Source: Urophycis tenuis (taxonomy: Eukaryota > Chordata > Actinopteri > Gadiformes > Phycidae). From it: a stretch of 64,000 bases of DNA. Numbering within the stretch: the stretch's first letter is position 1; each line of letters begins with the position of its first letter. Where the stretch lies: contig JAXIVH010000014.1 in NCBI GenBank assembly GCA_036785325.1, positions 5,290,249-5,354,248 on the forward strand, written 5' to 3'. Made by a program: the position numbers and the translations under genes. Positions 49,640 through 60,710 of the stretch are shown here, piece by piece. The notes beneath the pieces were generated by a model. It was not told the origin of the DNA. It was given only the letters and a program-made list of their open reading frames with translations, and did not search any database.

Positions 49640-49760
49640 GTACCTCTGACCGCAGACCACAGATCGGGGCGGGGCTCAATGTGGACGGGGTCAAACGTTG
49701 ACGCCCACATCGACGCTTGACTCCGCCCACGTCAAGCCGCGCTTGACTCCTTTTCGGGCG
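49640..49760. repeat. GC-rich repeat, inverted partner of 51000-51090
   Basis: CCGCAGACCACAGATCGGGG followed by CTCCGCCCAC and TCAAACGTTGA words; the same words occur in reverse complement at 51000-51090. The pair flanks about 1.3 kb that holds a collapsed LINE. Confidence 0.6.
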
Positions 49761-50109
49761 CCATCTGGTGGCGGAGACCATGCAGCACATTCACAAACAG
49801 TAATGCAGCACCTATGGCCAGAGTTGCCTAAAATAAGGAAACATTTATATATAGGAAACAATTATAATTATATGTATTAGTTAGATAGATCTTTTTTATT
49901 CCTGTCCATAATTGTATCCATTCTGCCTATATTTAAAACAAAGTTTTTCTAGCTTTTCCCCAGAACAGAAACAAAAACATACACCTCTGTATATAAACTA
50001 GGCCTACTGTATATGATTTTCCCAGAGAGAGTCTATACATTTCACGAAGGGTGGGTACTCTGAACTGCCGTACTCTGAACGGCAGTTCAGAGTACAGAGT
50101 ACCCACCCT

Positions 50110-50820
50110 TTCTTGAGTCCTTAGGGGGGGTGTTGGAAAGCGCTCCTTCTGGGGACTCCCTTGTTCTGCTGGGGGACTTCAACGCCCATGCGGGCAATGA
50201 CAGTGAGACCTGGAGGGGCGTGATTGGGAGGAACGGCCCCCCTGATCTGAACCCGAATGGTGTTTTGTTGTTGGACTTCTGTGCTCGTCATGGATTGTCC
50301 ATAACGAACACCATGTTCAAGCATAAGGGCACATGTGCACTTGGCACCAGGACACCCTAGGCCGCAGTTCGATGATCGACTTTGTGGTTGTATCGTCGGA
50401 CTTGCGGCCGCATGTCTTGGACACTCGGGTGAAGAGAGGGGCGGAGCTGTCAACTGATCACCACCTGGTGGCGAGTTGGCTCCGATGGCTACGTTCCTAC
50501 CCTCACCTATGGCCACGAGCTGTGGGTAGTGACCGAAAGAACGAGATCGCGAATACAAGCGGCCGAAATGAATTTCCTCCGCAGGGTGTCCGGGCTCTCC
50601 CTTAGAGATAGGGTGAGAAGCTCGGCCATCCGGGAGGGGCTCAGAGTAGAACCGCTGCTCCTCCGCGTCGAGAGGAGCCAGTTGCGGTGGCTCGGTAGCC
50701 TGGCTGACGCGTCCACATCTCGACGAGATGGTGTCTTTGCAGTGAGAATGAAATCGCGCGCAAAGCAGCATGGGAATTCCCAGGCTAGTGGCTCGGGCAT
50801 TCCATGCATCAAAAAATAGT
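50110..50820 (+). mobile_element. Internally deleted LINE: endonuclease joined to extreme C-terminus
   Basis: 50130-50480 encodes an endonuclease with LVLLGDFNAH, the SSMIDFVVVS motif and LSTDHHLVASWLRW. The next 60 bp jump to the C-terminal tail typical of the same fish LINEs (RIQAAEMNFLRRVSGLSLRD, LRWLGSL). The whole reverse transcriptase is missing, with at least two frame shifts. It sits between inverted GC-rich repeats. Confidence 0.8.
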
Positions 50821-50999
50821 TGATGCATGGAATATTTACGATCAAATAAAAACATGACCATTGATTATAATATTTTAAAATAAAATAATGTTACTTCCTT
50901 CCTTGTCTATCACAAATATTGCAAAATAGCACATTAAAACAAAAGAAAAACCTCGCTTAATTCCATTTGGCAAACTGTAATCTTCTTCTGCATAGTCTT

Positions 51000-51090
51000 C
51001 TGCGGTTCAATGTGGGGACGAGTGGGCGGAGTCAAACGTTGAGCTCCGCCCACGTTGAGCCTCGCCCCGATCTGCGGTCTGCTGTCAGGG
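51000..51090. repeat. GC-rich repeat, inverted partner of 49640-49760
   Basis: It reads GAGTGGGCGGAGTCAAACGT through CGCCCCGATCTGCGGTCTG, the reverse complement of the words at 49.65 kb. Confidence 0.6.
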
Positions 51091-51347
51091 GCTATTCGTT
51101 CGTGTTCCATCCTTCTCATTTAATGGAAAAAGACACACCCAGATATCTGTAAATTACACTGTTTTCGGCGCTGTGGCAATTACTTGTGATGCGCCACTGG
51201 TGCAAGCCTACTGTCAGCTGTTTTGCCATGCTACTGGCTGGGTGGGCCGCCTCCCCGTACACCGCCCCTCCGCGTCGACCGGTCCATCTCGGTCGCGACT
51301 CGGCACTGCTCGGCGCGTTTAAATTGGTGAAGGAAATGCAATTCAGC

Positions 51348-51476
51348 ATGTGGTTTGACAGGGCTTGGCCAAATGTGCCAATGGCAAAGGGTTAGCGATA
51401 AGAAAATGCTATCCCAACGGATTCCCCCTAAGGACGCACAATATGGGTTAACATAATTCGGCTGTCTATTTTAAAC
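51348..51476. repeat. Duplicated segment A (copy 2)
   Basis: Partner of 46070-46200, same orientation. Here it is followed by about 730 bp of different sequence, a (GA)n array and then segment B copy 2. Confidence 0.85.
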
Positions 51477-52123
51477 TAATTGCAACAGCACAGGTTATAG
51501 GTAAGATAGTGTAGGGTTGTAAAAATCCTAGACGGGACCTCGAGGCAAATCTTTGATGTGGGGGTATACGTGGGGGTCTGTCTTTTGTTGACAGACTGCA
51601 GAAGAACCCAGAACTGCATTATACTCTCCATTGTTCTTCTGACCCACTCCCAACCACCTTTCACACTGAGGACACAGACGTGAGGGGGGAAGGGGGAAGT
51701 ATGTGTAAATGATTGTGTTACTTTACCATGTAATTATCATATCATGTTTGGTATCATTTTTATTAACTCTGCAAGTGTAGTAAAATGGTCTCAGTCTCAT
51801 AAGGGAATTAGGTGGGTATCATACAAAACTTAGAGGTTAGGATTCCCAATACACAGGAAACTAGGCAATGCCCAGTCAGCTCTGCTGAGGATCAACCATC
51901 AGTGTGGATCTTGGGAACCAACAGCAAATGCTCTCAGAAAACAGAACACTCAGTAGATGATCCCCTAAATAATGGTGTCATAAAACTTGGAAAACAGTAT
52001 TTCCAAACCTTCCACCAACTCTCCTTCCGTCCTTGGTTGGGAAATTGACGAATTCTACAATAGGGGTTTACATCCCAACACAATTATAACACACCTCGTG
52101 TAGGGCAATTGGACCTTTGTACT

Positions 52124-52125
<2 letters not shown>

Positions 52126-52211
<86 letters not shown>
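52126..52211. repeat. (GA)n microsatellite
   Basis: About 43 perfect GA units directly beside segment B copy 2. Copy 1 has retrotransposon LTR-like sequence at this junction instead. Confidence 0.95.
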
Positions 52212-52213
<2 letters not shown>

Positions 52214-52215
52214 CA

Positions 52216-52990
52216 TACAGAATACTCTCACGTGACCACCTGCACACTCTGTGCCACACATTTTCTATATTTTACAGAGAACATTGCTACTACATCCCTT
52301 TCTTTTATGTTTTGTAGGCTATTCTGTCCTGTCAAAGGAATGTTCCTTTAAGACTAGCCTACATAATTACTATGATATAGCTTACTATACTTAAATTCAA
52401 GGTTCATCAGAAAAAGAAAGGCAGTGCCCGATATTATTGACAATGAACATGTATTGTCCATGATTAACGTCGTAGAATCACACGGGTTGAAGATTACTTA
52501 CTTGATTCCCAGCTACTCCAATAGAGGAGGCTGTGGAGACCTCATTGGAGCCGAACCAGACTGATGCTACGCGCGAGGGCATTCCCAGGATGAACACTTG
52601 GGAAAGGGCTGCTGCAAACTGTCCGAGCACCGTCACCCAAAACAAATGGGGCATGGCACTGCCCACTTTTATCCATGCTGCAAGGCAGTTGATAGAAGAA
52701 GCCAGAATTGCCATCACTCGGAGTCCAGTTTTATCCAAAAGCCAGATAGCCGGGAATATGAAGGGGATGTAGGCGAGCATGTACACCATCGACATCCAAT
52801 CTATAGCAAACGAGTTCACGTTGTAGAATTTAATGAATATGTTATTGATTATTGCGTACTGGAGCCACTGAAATGCGTTACACATGGAGTAACTGGTGAA
52901 CAGAAACAGCGTAACCCAGCGTCTTTTATACAAACGGTTGGCGACTGGAGGCATGTTGGTTCCTAATCCAAAAAGTGTCCCGATGTCTGT
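52216..52990. repeat. Duplicated segment B (copy 2), contains orphan FLVCR2-like exon
   Basis: Partner of 48655-49500. The similarity ends shortly upstream of the exon's methionine, where the 5' regions differ between copies. Confidence 0.88.
52502..52954 (-). CDS. Solitary intact first exon of a second FLVCR2-like gene (copy 2)
   Basis: A frame from MPPVANRLYKRRW at 52954 to a GTAAGT donor at 52501, matching copy 1 at nearly every residue (NAFQWLQYAIINNIF, DWMSMVYMLAYIP, FILGMPSRVASVWFG). The frame stays open upstream of this methionine (DIGTLFGLGTN precedes it), so the true start may lie further upstream or may be lost. As in copy 1, no exon 2 follows. Membrane-segment spacing is intact. 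Expression and splicing cannot be judged from sequence. Confidence 0.75.
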
Positions 52991-53737
52991 GTCAGCAGTA
53001 GAAGCAATTTTGCCCGCCTCAACAAAAAAAAAAAGAAATACTTCCGAAACGATTGATTATAAATCAGTCAAAAAATCTAACGGGAATCTCAACTCCGCCC
53101 AACAAGAGGTTCCACCAATGAGAAGATAGCGTGCAGGTGACTTTGTTTATGGTGATGACCCTATATGGCGTCTTGTTCAATAATTAATTTTTGTAGGGTA
53201 CGCAAATAAGGCAGGACTACTTTGCAATACTATAAAGCTAGGTAAAGTGGTGGCAGCCTATGTTAAGCCATAAAATCCTTGCTGATGGAAACAATGGCTC
53301 CTTTGACCACGGCTAATCTTACCTTGCAATGTTCCCACTCTGATCTGCAGCATTTGGCTCGTGATGAAATCCACCAAAACTTAGCCACATCATAACCCTA
53401 AAATCATCAATATACAACGAAATTAAGGGAAATATAAAAAAAAAACTTGAACATTTATTTCTTATAGAAATACAAAACACCACAATCTGTGACCATTTAA
53501 ATGTTTAGCCTACATGACACATATAAAAGTATAAAAACATGAACGTAACAGAATATATCAATGTAGTAATTACAAGTACAACAGTCTGTAAATAAACATA
53601 TATATGTGCATATGTGACGCCTGCGTCCAAAACAATAATGGTAACCACAACAAAAAAAACATTTCCAACAGTCATCAAATGCTTGAGAATAATCATGTGA
53701 TTATCTTTACAAGGAAATGTGATGTGACCCAGAAATG

Positions 53738-53779
<42 letters not shown>

Positions 53780-53802
53780 TTATATATATATATATATATA
53801 TA

Positions 53803-53865
<63 letters not shown>

Positions 53866-54061
53866 AATGCAAACTGCAAAAAAAAAAAAAAAACGTTGCA
53901 AATACTCTCATGTTCTAGGGGCCGAGAGAGAGAGAGAAAGAGAGAGAGATTCGACTGCCTGAGTGTGTGACTGGATAGATTGACGTCAGGGTTCTAAGAG
54001 CTCTGTGAAGATGGACAGAATGCGTGCCCTGGTTCCCCTGCAGGGAACGCCAGCAGGACCC
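52991..54061. other. Intergenic region downstream of jdp2
   Basis: AT-rich sequence with a CT/AT array at 53741-53862 and an A-run at about 53878-53893. TTTATT at about 53453 is a possible jdp2 polyadenylation signal on the minus strand. No gene was seen. Confidence 0.45.
53741..53862. repeat. (CT)n-(AT)n compound microsatellite
   Basis: About 16 CT units followed by TA repeats with an internal ACTGTATA, the same motif that interrupts the AT array at 7902-8086. Confidence 0.93.
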
Positions 54062-54732
54062 TCACTTGGCCCCCTGCAGCTGTTCCAGCAGCGGGTTCCC
54101 CTCGCTCTCGGGGGTCTTCACGCTGTCGGTCCTGACGATGCACGTGGGCCGATGTCGATTCAGCATGAGGATCAACTGTTGCCGTTCGTGCTTTAGCTCC
54201 TCGATCTGAGACTTGAGGTCAGAGTTCATCATCTCCAACCGCTCCGATTCCTGCAAGAGACGGCGGAGAAATTATCAATGACGGACACGGAGACGAAATG
54301 GAGAACATTTTTGCCAATGGCACCCTGATTGGAAACTCACCATTTGTAGATAATCCGTCCTCTCCTTCTTTTTGTTCCGACATCGTGCTGCCGCCATTTT
54401 GTTTTTCTCTCGCCGCCGTTTCCGACGGTCCGCCTCGTCGTCTCTCTGGGGGGGGGGGGGGACGTCTCAAAATGTCTCAACGTGCAAACATGTGAAGGTG
54501 ATCATTTTTGCTCTCTTGTGTGGCGCAGCACGCATCATACCTCTGCTTTGATGGTAAGTGTCCCTTTGCCCAGCTTGTCCAGGAAGTGCAGCGGAGACAG
54601 CATGGTCCCAAACTCTTGGAGGTCACCGAACCGGAGCCGGTCGGTCAGCGTGGTGGCAGACAGCCCCGCCAGCGGACCCAGGCTCGGCAGGGAGCCAGCT
54701 GTCACAGAGGGGTCTGGGATTTGACCTGGCAT
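54062..54732 (-). CDS. jdp2: Jun dimerization protein 2 (bZIP repressor of AP-1)
   Basis: JDP2 is a nuclear bZIP protein that binds TRE/CRE sites, dimerises with Jun and ATF proteins and represses AP-1 targets. Three coding exons: 54541-54732, 54341-54445 and 54062-54250, totalling 486 bp (161 residues, human 163). The start MPGQIPDPSV matches the known N-terminus. The second exon holds the basic region RRKRRREKNKMAAARCRNKK. The third has the leucine zipper (ESERLEMMNSDLKSQIEELK, then HERQQLILMLNRHRP) and the conserved tail TDSVKTPESEGNPLLEQL. All junctions are in phase with GT-AG. The acceptor of the second exon uses a run of about 12 C as polypyrimidine tract. Five-prime untranslated exons were not located. 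It lies 2 kb from fos on the same strand, as in mammals. Confidence 0.96.
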
Positions 54733-56113
54733 CGCGTCAGCCTCGGTTTTAACCACAGCTGGAAGGAAAGATGAAGAAAAACTAAAATATATATATATAT
54801 ATAATCAAGACATTCAAGAGATGCCTTGATCCTTGAGTCTTGAAGGGGGAAATGTAAAATGTAAAACATGCCTGACATATGAAGTAGGCCTTTGTGGCAT
54901 GGCATGTGTTGGTTCAATTGTTGTGAATACAGAGTTTGAAGACATCTAAACAAATGTAAATACAGAAAGGCATGGGCACAGAATACAATCTGATCTTTTT
55001 CATATAGCATCATAGTAACTGATTTTCTTATCTATCTGTGACATAATATAGACAGCTGAATCTGTTTGTCTCCGTTTGTCTGCCATAATGGCTCTGGCTG
55101 AAAAAACTGATTGTGACAGATCAGGTGAGGAGCCGTTCATAAGTTCAGAAGCAAAAAGTTTTTTCAACCACTAGTTGGCAACAGTACACCAGGAATCTTT
55201 GCCTTCTATTTTTTTTCAAAACGACGATGTAGACGACTATAGCACGATTGTCAGGAATACGTTGTAGACATAAGAAAACAATATGTGAAGGATTCGTCCG
55301 ATTTGAACCACCTAATCATGAGTTAATTTGAAAGCGGAAGTTTTTTTGAGTGCGGCACTTATCTTACGTAACTTTCCTTTTCACCTCAAAAAGGAGCAGA
55401 AAAAAACGGACGTTTCCATTTTACGGCAATAGCTATAGAAAAATCAAAATACCATATAAACAATAATCGCCGGCCTAACGTATAAACCACTCCTAGGCTA
55501 CAGAGTAAAAACATGGTCTCACGTCATTATTGCACATGTAACATTAGCTGTGTGTGCAAAGAAAAGATTAGCTTACAGCATGGGCAACAGCATGTCATGT
55601 CCACACAAAACATCCTGAAAACCTAAGCAATCTGTAGCCATGCATTGCAGAGGATACACAATGTACAAATACTAGATCTGCTGTCCGCATTACGTCCGTA
55701 ATTGCGTCTATTTATAACTCCTGCATACGGGATGCTGTTAGTTTTTCGACATGTGGACTATTACGTTTTGCACAGACCTGACTTTGATCCCAGGTGCGAA
55801 AAATGTCCTCTCTTATGGTCAGCCGATGGTCTGGAATAGATTTTAAAAAGGGGAAATCGTTGCATCAGCCCGTTTCAAAGTAATCCAAATCTGAAAGGAT
55901 TTGGGAATGCGGAAATTAGCCGAGACAACCAAACGTAAGCAGGAATGTAAAGAGAAAAAAAAAATACCGAAAAAAAAGTGTGGCCACTAGTGCGCTCCTC
56001 CCATAGACAGAGATCGGACTGCATGCATGGCCTGGCTGCAGCATGGGGGGGGGGGGAGGTTAATAAGAACGGGTTGCACAGGCAGAGGTTATCCAGACAT
56101 CACTGAATGAACA
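54733..56113. other. jdp2 5' flank / fos 3' flank
   Basis: AT-rich DNA between jdp2 and fos. A splice acceptor lies just upstream of the jdp2 ATG (CTTCCAG near 54762), so an untranslated 5' exon should lie here, but I could not place it. There is one G-run near 56046. Confidence 0.45.
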
Positions 56114-56119
56114 TTTATT
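56114..56119 (-). terminator. Probable fos polyadenylation signal
   Basis: AATAAA on the minus strand, about 590 bp after the fos stop codon. ATTTA-type words nearby would fit the AU-rich 3' UTR expected of fos. Confidence 0.45.
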
Positions 56120-56527
56120 ATGATTATCCAGAATAAATAAGCAATCAATGCTCTTTTTGTCAGAATCTCAGAAGTAAAAAAATAAAGTATCATAAATTAC
56201 ATCTTGATAGATATAGATGGATGTTTTCATGGAAAACCATAAACAGTGTAACAATGAGTTTAACGAGTTGGTGATTTGAGGTATGTCAGTTAGAACACGT
56301 GTGGGTGTGAGTGTTAAAACGTTCACAGCGGTCATCACATCACTGACACAAAACCAAACTGTAACATTAATTCAACAATACATCTTAGATCTGGTTACAG
56401 ATCAAACATGAGCTCTGACGTTTCTCAGCATGCGCTATAAAACCAGAACTCATCTCCCTTTTATGAAACTTAAAAGGCATGCTTTCAGCTACATTACCGT
56501 GAATGTATAGTTTATATTACTGATTGG

Positions 56528-56580
<53 letters not shown>
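56528..56580. repeat. (CA)n microsatellite in fos 3' UTR
   Basis: About 26 CA units (TG in the transcript) within the presumed 3' UTR. Confidence 0.9.
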
Positions 56581-56582
<2 letters not shown>

Positions 56583-56707
56583 ACATGTCATGAATGCAGT
56601 TTTTTGTTAAAGTGTCATAGAATACTGGGGCATACATTGTTTTCAAAACCATGGATCTGATTAAAAAAAAAAGAGATCCGAGGTCAGATTCACTTTCCCT
56701 CTTGACA

Positions 56708-57924
56708 CTACAAAGCCAGGAGTGTCGGCGAGTTGAGGATGTCCACTGATTCAGTCTTTCCCCGCTGCGCTCTTTTGGCCGTCCGTTCCCTCGGGCAGCA
56801 GGTCCAGCTCGGGGCAGGCGAACGTGAAGACGGACAGGTAACTGTTACAGGTCGGCGTGGAGGTCACCACCGGCGTGCTCAGCGGCTCCAGGTCCCCGGA
56901 CACCGACCGGTACAGCGTCTCCCAGTCGGACACCCCCCAGCGAGCTGCTCAGGTCGATGTCCGGCACCGAGCGGTGGCGGCCTCCGTGGCGGCGTCCGCC
57001 GCCGTCCTTCCTCCAGGTTGGACATCAGCTTTGTCCAGGAGCCCCTCCTTGACCTCCAGGAGGGCTCCAGGTCGCCGCCGCCGATCTCGGCGCTGGCGCA
57101 CAGCAGGATGTCGGAGTCGCCGGATATGGCGGCGGACGGGGTCGCGGACCGGCGTGTCCATGGCGTCCTGGAGGGAGACGCCCTCCTGGCCGCCGTCCTC
57201 CGGGTGCTTGTCCCCCCCCGCTGCCCGGGCTGCCGGGGGGGTAGTCGGGGGGCTCGGCGGGTCCTGCGTCCTGGAACATGGCCTCCTCCAGCTCCTCGGG
57301 CATCTGGCAGGCGGGTTTGTGCGCGGAGAGGGCGCACTTCCAGCCTCTCCTTCTCCTTCAGGAGGTTGGCTATTTCCAACTCCAGCGCGGCTTTCTCTCC
57401 TCCAGCGTGTCCGTCTCCTTGGGACGAAAAAAAAAAAAAAAAAAGGGTGGATGACACGGAAAGGATGTTCGTCAGCGATGGTGGAGAGCGGCCGAGGTAA
57501 GCGACGATGCCGGCTAAATAAACAGACCTTTGTTTACTTACAGCTTGCAGGGTGTCTGTGAGTTCCCGTCGCCTGTTGCGACACTTTGCTGCAGCCATTT
57601 TATTGCGCTCTCTTCGCACCCTTTTCTTCTCTTCCTCCTCCGGAGAAAGCTGCGAGGGTTAGATCAGGTGTTCAGTTCAAACCTTGAGGAATAAGGCAGC
57701 CACATCTGTTCTCGACTCGCCTGCACCGAAAGGGTGTCAAAAACATATTTTTCTGCATCGCTCCTAAAATAGACCATTGTTGCAGACTTGCTGTGCCCTG
57801 AATATAAATTGACTGCCATTGGAGGGGGGCATGCACACAGCTTGCAACACCTCGGAGGGCCCATCATGCACTATAGGCAGATGTAATTAACGTTGCACAT
57901 CTCCCACCCCGCGCCACCCCCCAC

Positions 57925-58001
<77 letters not shown>

Positions 58002-58024
58002 CTCTCCCTCCTCTCTCTCTCTCA

Positions 58025-58079
<55 letters not shown>

Positions 58080-59162
58080 TCTCTCTCTCTGTTTATATAT
58101 ATATTTACATATACACACACATCGCAAGCGTGCAGCATGCCGTTTCTGGGTCTGGTCTGACCTGTTCTGCTTTCCCCTTCCTTGCAGAATTTTTCCCCTT
58201 TGTCCCGCCCACTTTGGATGCTGCCCGGGGAGAGCTCTGAAAGCTATTGGCCGGCTTGCTACCCGGGAGTCGGGAGACGGATGTAATGATGGTAGGCTGG
58301 ACCAATCCACTGGAAATCTGGGGTAGTAGCAATTGCAGTGACTGTTGGAATAAAGGAGGTTGCCTGTGTGTCCATATCCTGGCAGAGCTCCTGAAAACGA
58401 CAAATATAAGATACTGAAAATTGATTCTAAGTGTAACCTCATTAACTATTATGTAATTATCTATTTAAAAATAATAATTTTCCGGATATAATTTCCGAGA
58501 CGCAGAGACGTGTAAGTAGTCCATATGTGAAAATAACATCGTATTGTTGTGTAAAACGGACAGTTGACACAGGTCTCCACCTTGAAATATACCCATCCAA
58601 AAATAGCCTTCTCCGGATCAATATTTGACTTTATCATTGTGTCTGACGTCAACGCTGACGCAGAGTCGCTGTGGAGTCTCCTGAATGGATTTATTTTTCT
58701 CAATGAACTGCTGCAGCGACACGCTCCCATTTGGTCCCAGGACGTCAGTCATAACAAGACTAGCATATGGTGATTATCCACCCCCATGTTCATCCATGAT
58801 AGGCCACTCACAATTAATTTAATGTAAAACATATAACTATATACAGTAAGCCTACATATAGCCTAGTTGAAAAATAATATCATCTAGTCTATCACGCCCA
58901 CTACTTCCAATTAAGAGAAAAATATGTTGTGAACATAAGCCATCGGGATACGTGTCGTCGATTTGACTGTCACCTTACATAAAATCTTCAACGTAGACAC
59001 TAAATCCATTGATACCTTTACATTGTCCTCCGAAGAGGACGCTGCCGACCTCGCATCTTCACGGATCTTCTCGCAGTTACTGAATGTGTTAATCCCGTCA
59101 ATAGATTCTGTACTGCAGGCAGATGTTGTGTCCATGTCAGGCGTCACGCTGTTTACATACAT
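56708..59162 (-). CDS. fos: c-Fos-type bZIP transcription factor; frame broken at several points as read
   Basis: Fos pairs with Jun to form AP-1. The four-exon layout matches c-fos: 59022-59162 (47 codons, as in human exon 1), 58162-58390, 57542-57649 and 56708-57417, all with sound splice sites. Exon 2 reads TQATSFIPTVTAIATTPDFQ. Exon 3 has the basic region EEEEKKRVRRERNKMAAAKC and RNRRRELTDTLQA. Exon 4 has ELEIANLLKEKERLE, then PEELEEAMFQDAGP, VPDIDLSSSLG, SDWETLYRSVSGDLEPLSTP and the family terminus SPTLLAL. Exon 1 (MYVNSVTPDMDTTSACSTES) is divergent. Exon 2 has one extra base after FQW, and exon 4 needs about six further single-base corrections. Splice sites, bZIP and C-terminus remain, so sequence error is likelier than a pseudogene. 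The fos paralogue (aa/ab) is not assigned. Confidence 0.85.
57932..58091. repeat. CT / poly-C / CT compound repeat in fos intron 2
   Basis: About 30 bp of CT, about 33 C, then about 90 bp of CT-rich repeat, followed by an AT stretch. It separates fos exons 2 and 3; in the fos transcript it is GA- and G-rich. Confidence 0.93.
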
Positions 59163-59219
59163 TACTACAATATCTTGATTTTAAATGTCACCCTTTGTTC
59201 AATACAGAAAACTGCCCCT

Positions 59220-59272
59220 CCAGGTATATACCTGGTACATAGATGACTGAAACGCAAGCCCCTCCTTTTATA
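59220..59272 (-). promoter_or_regulatory. fos core promoter: TATA box and palindromic 5' UTR element
   Basis: TATAAAAG on the minus strand at 59265-59272 lies about 105 bp upstream of the fos start codon. A perfect 16-bp palindrome, CCAGGTATATACCTGG, lies at 59220-59235 between the two. An inverted CCAAT (GATTGG) is near 59441. No canonical CArG/SRE or full CRE was found in the next several hundred bases. Confidence 0.7.
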
Positions 59273-60710
59273 CTCTGCTAGAGTTTTATGAATGAACACA
59301 GACCGTACCATCCGCAGAGGGGAGGGAAACTGACTATGAAATATCTAAACATCCAAGCAGAAAAAAACAAATGGAACCACTGTTCCACTGTTCCAACCAC
59401 TGTTGTCTGCATATTATTTGATTGGTCGTAATAGTCGAAATTTAACCCTCGGATGGAATCATACGCCTGTCCTTGTTGACATAGGTCCTATTGTCTATTT
59501 ATTTTCACCCATTCACAACAAATCCAATTCATCGGCGATGCAATGTGCTCGGAAGAATATGCACCTTCTTTCATATTACAATGCAAGAGCAGCCGTAGGG
59601 CAAACACAAAAGCTGTTACACTATGTTGCATATATATAGGCCTATCCTACTTTAAACAATCTCGGGTTGGTGGAATTATTCGATTTCGCTGCCTGTGGCG
59701 AATTATTTTTCTTAGTTTAGGCCTGCATGCATAGCCTACATTATTAGATTATCCATGCTATTTTACAAAACAATTTCATAAAAGCTTAACGCTGACGTTC
59801 AAAGGATAATAATCAGTAGACTCCATTTTCTCGCCATATTTTTGTTCACAATAGAACGATCTTTTTAAAGTCACAACAAGCCGTCTGGAAGTGACCGACG
59901 CCCACTTACAGCATCACAGCATCAGTTTACTTCGAACGCACTCACGTGATGACCCAAAGATGTAGAGTTTGTTTGGTCGCTATGCCTCATCATTCCATAG
60001 AAATGAAATATGTATAGAACAATATAAAAACGTATGTTTGTTGATATCTTCATCCATGAACAGCATCCATAGAAGCATATAAAACGTTTAATAAGCACAC
60101 ATGAAAGGGATGCCTTTATTGACTTTGCCTTATCTAGTTCGATTTGTCGGGCTTTTCCAATAGCCCAAAGATCCAGGGTGATGTGCAAAACAATGCAAAG
60201 CTTCTTATGTGCTACAGAAACACAATCATTTGTGTGACATCATGCATTATATCCTGCATTATAGCCTGCTGTCTAGCCCAAAGGATGGTGCAAAAATAAT
60301 GCAAAATTTAAGTCCTTGTTTTTTCTTGGATGACTTTAGGTCTTCAACAACACATGTTAATACAATTGATAACAAGTGATAATCATAAAATATTAACAGT
60401 AAATAGTAAAGATGTACCAAGACGTAATACACAAAAAGAGGGCAATAAATAATATTTACTATTAGCAATATGACCGTGGCTCATGAAATTCAGGATCAGC
60501 AGATCCTGTTATGATGATCAGCTTTCAAAGTAATATTCCTCAATATAGAGTATGTCATTTAGTTATCTTAAAACATTAAAAAAACATGTTTCAGAGAGCA
60601 GAGAGAGAGGTAGAGGGCAAAATAAATACAATTAATGTTATTCTATCAAATAATTAGCCCAGAATTGATCCAGGTTTGTACTGCAACATATAAAACACAA
60701 CCAGAGCTTT
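59273..60710. other. fos upstream region / mlh3 3' flank
   Basis: 1.4 kb of AT-rich sequence without long repeats. Upstream fos enhancer elements should lie here. The genes that separate FOS and MLH3 in mammals (TMED10, NEK9, ZC2HC1C, ACYP1) are not present. Confidence 0.5.

Noticed and set aside
56733..57561. Plus-strand frames of 230-255 codons opposite fos exon 4
   Set aside because: GC-rich antisense shadows of fos; arginine/proline-rich and with no recognisable motif.
57893..58442. Ser/Leu- and Glu/Arg-rich frames over the CT/C repeat
   Set aside because: Simple-repeat artefact inside fos intron 2; only 58162-58390 is real exon.
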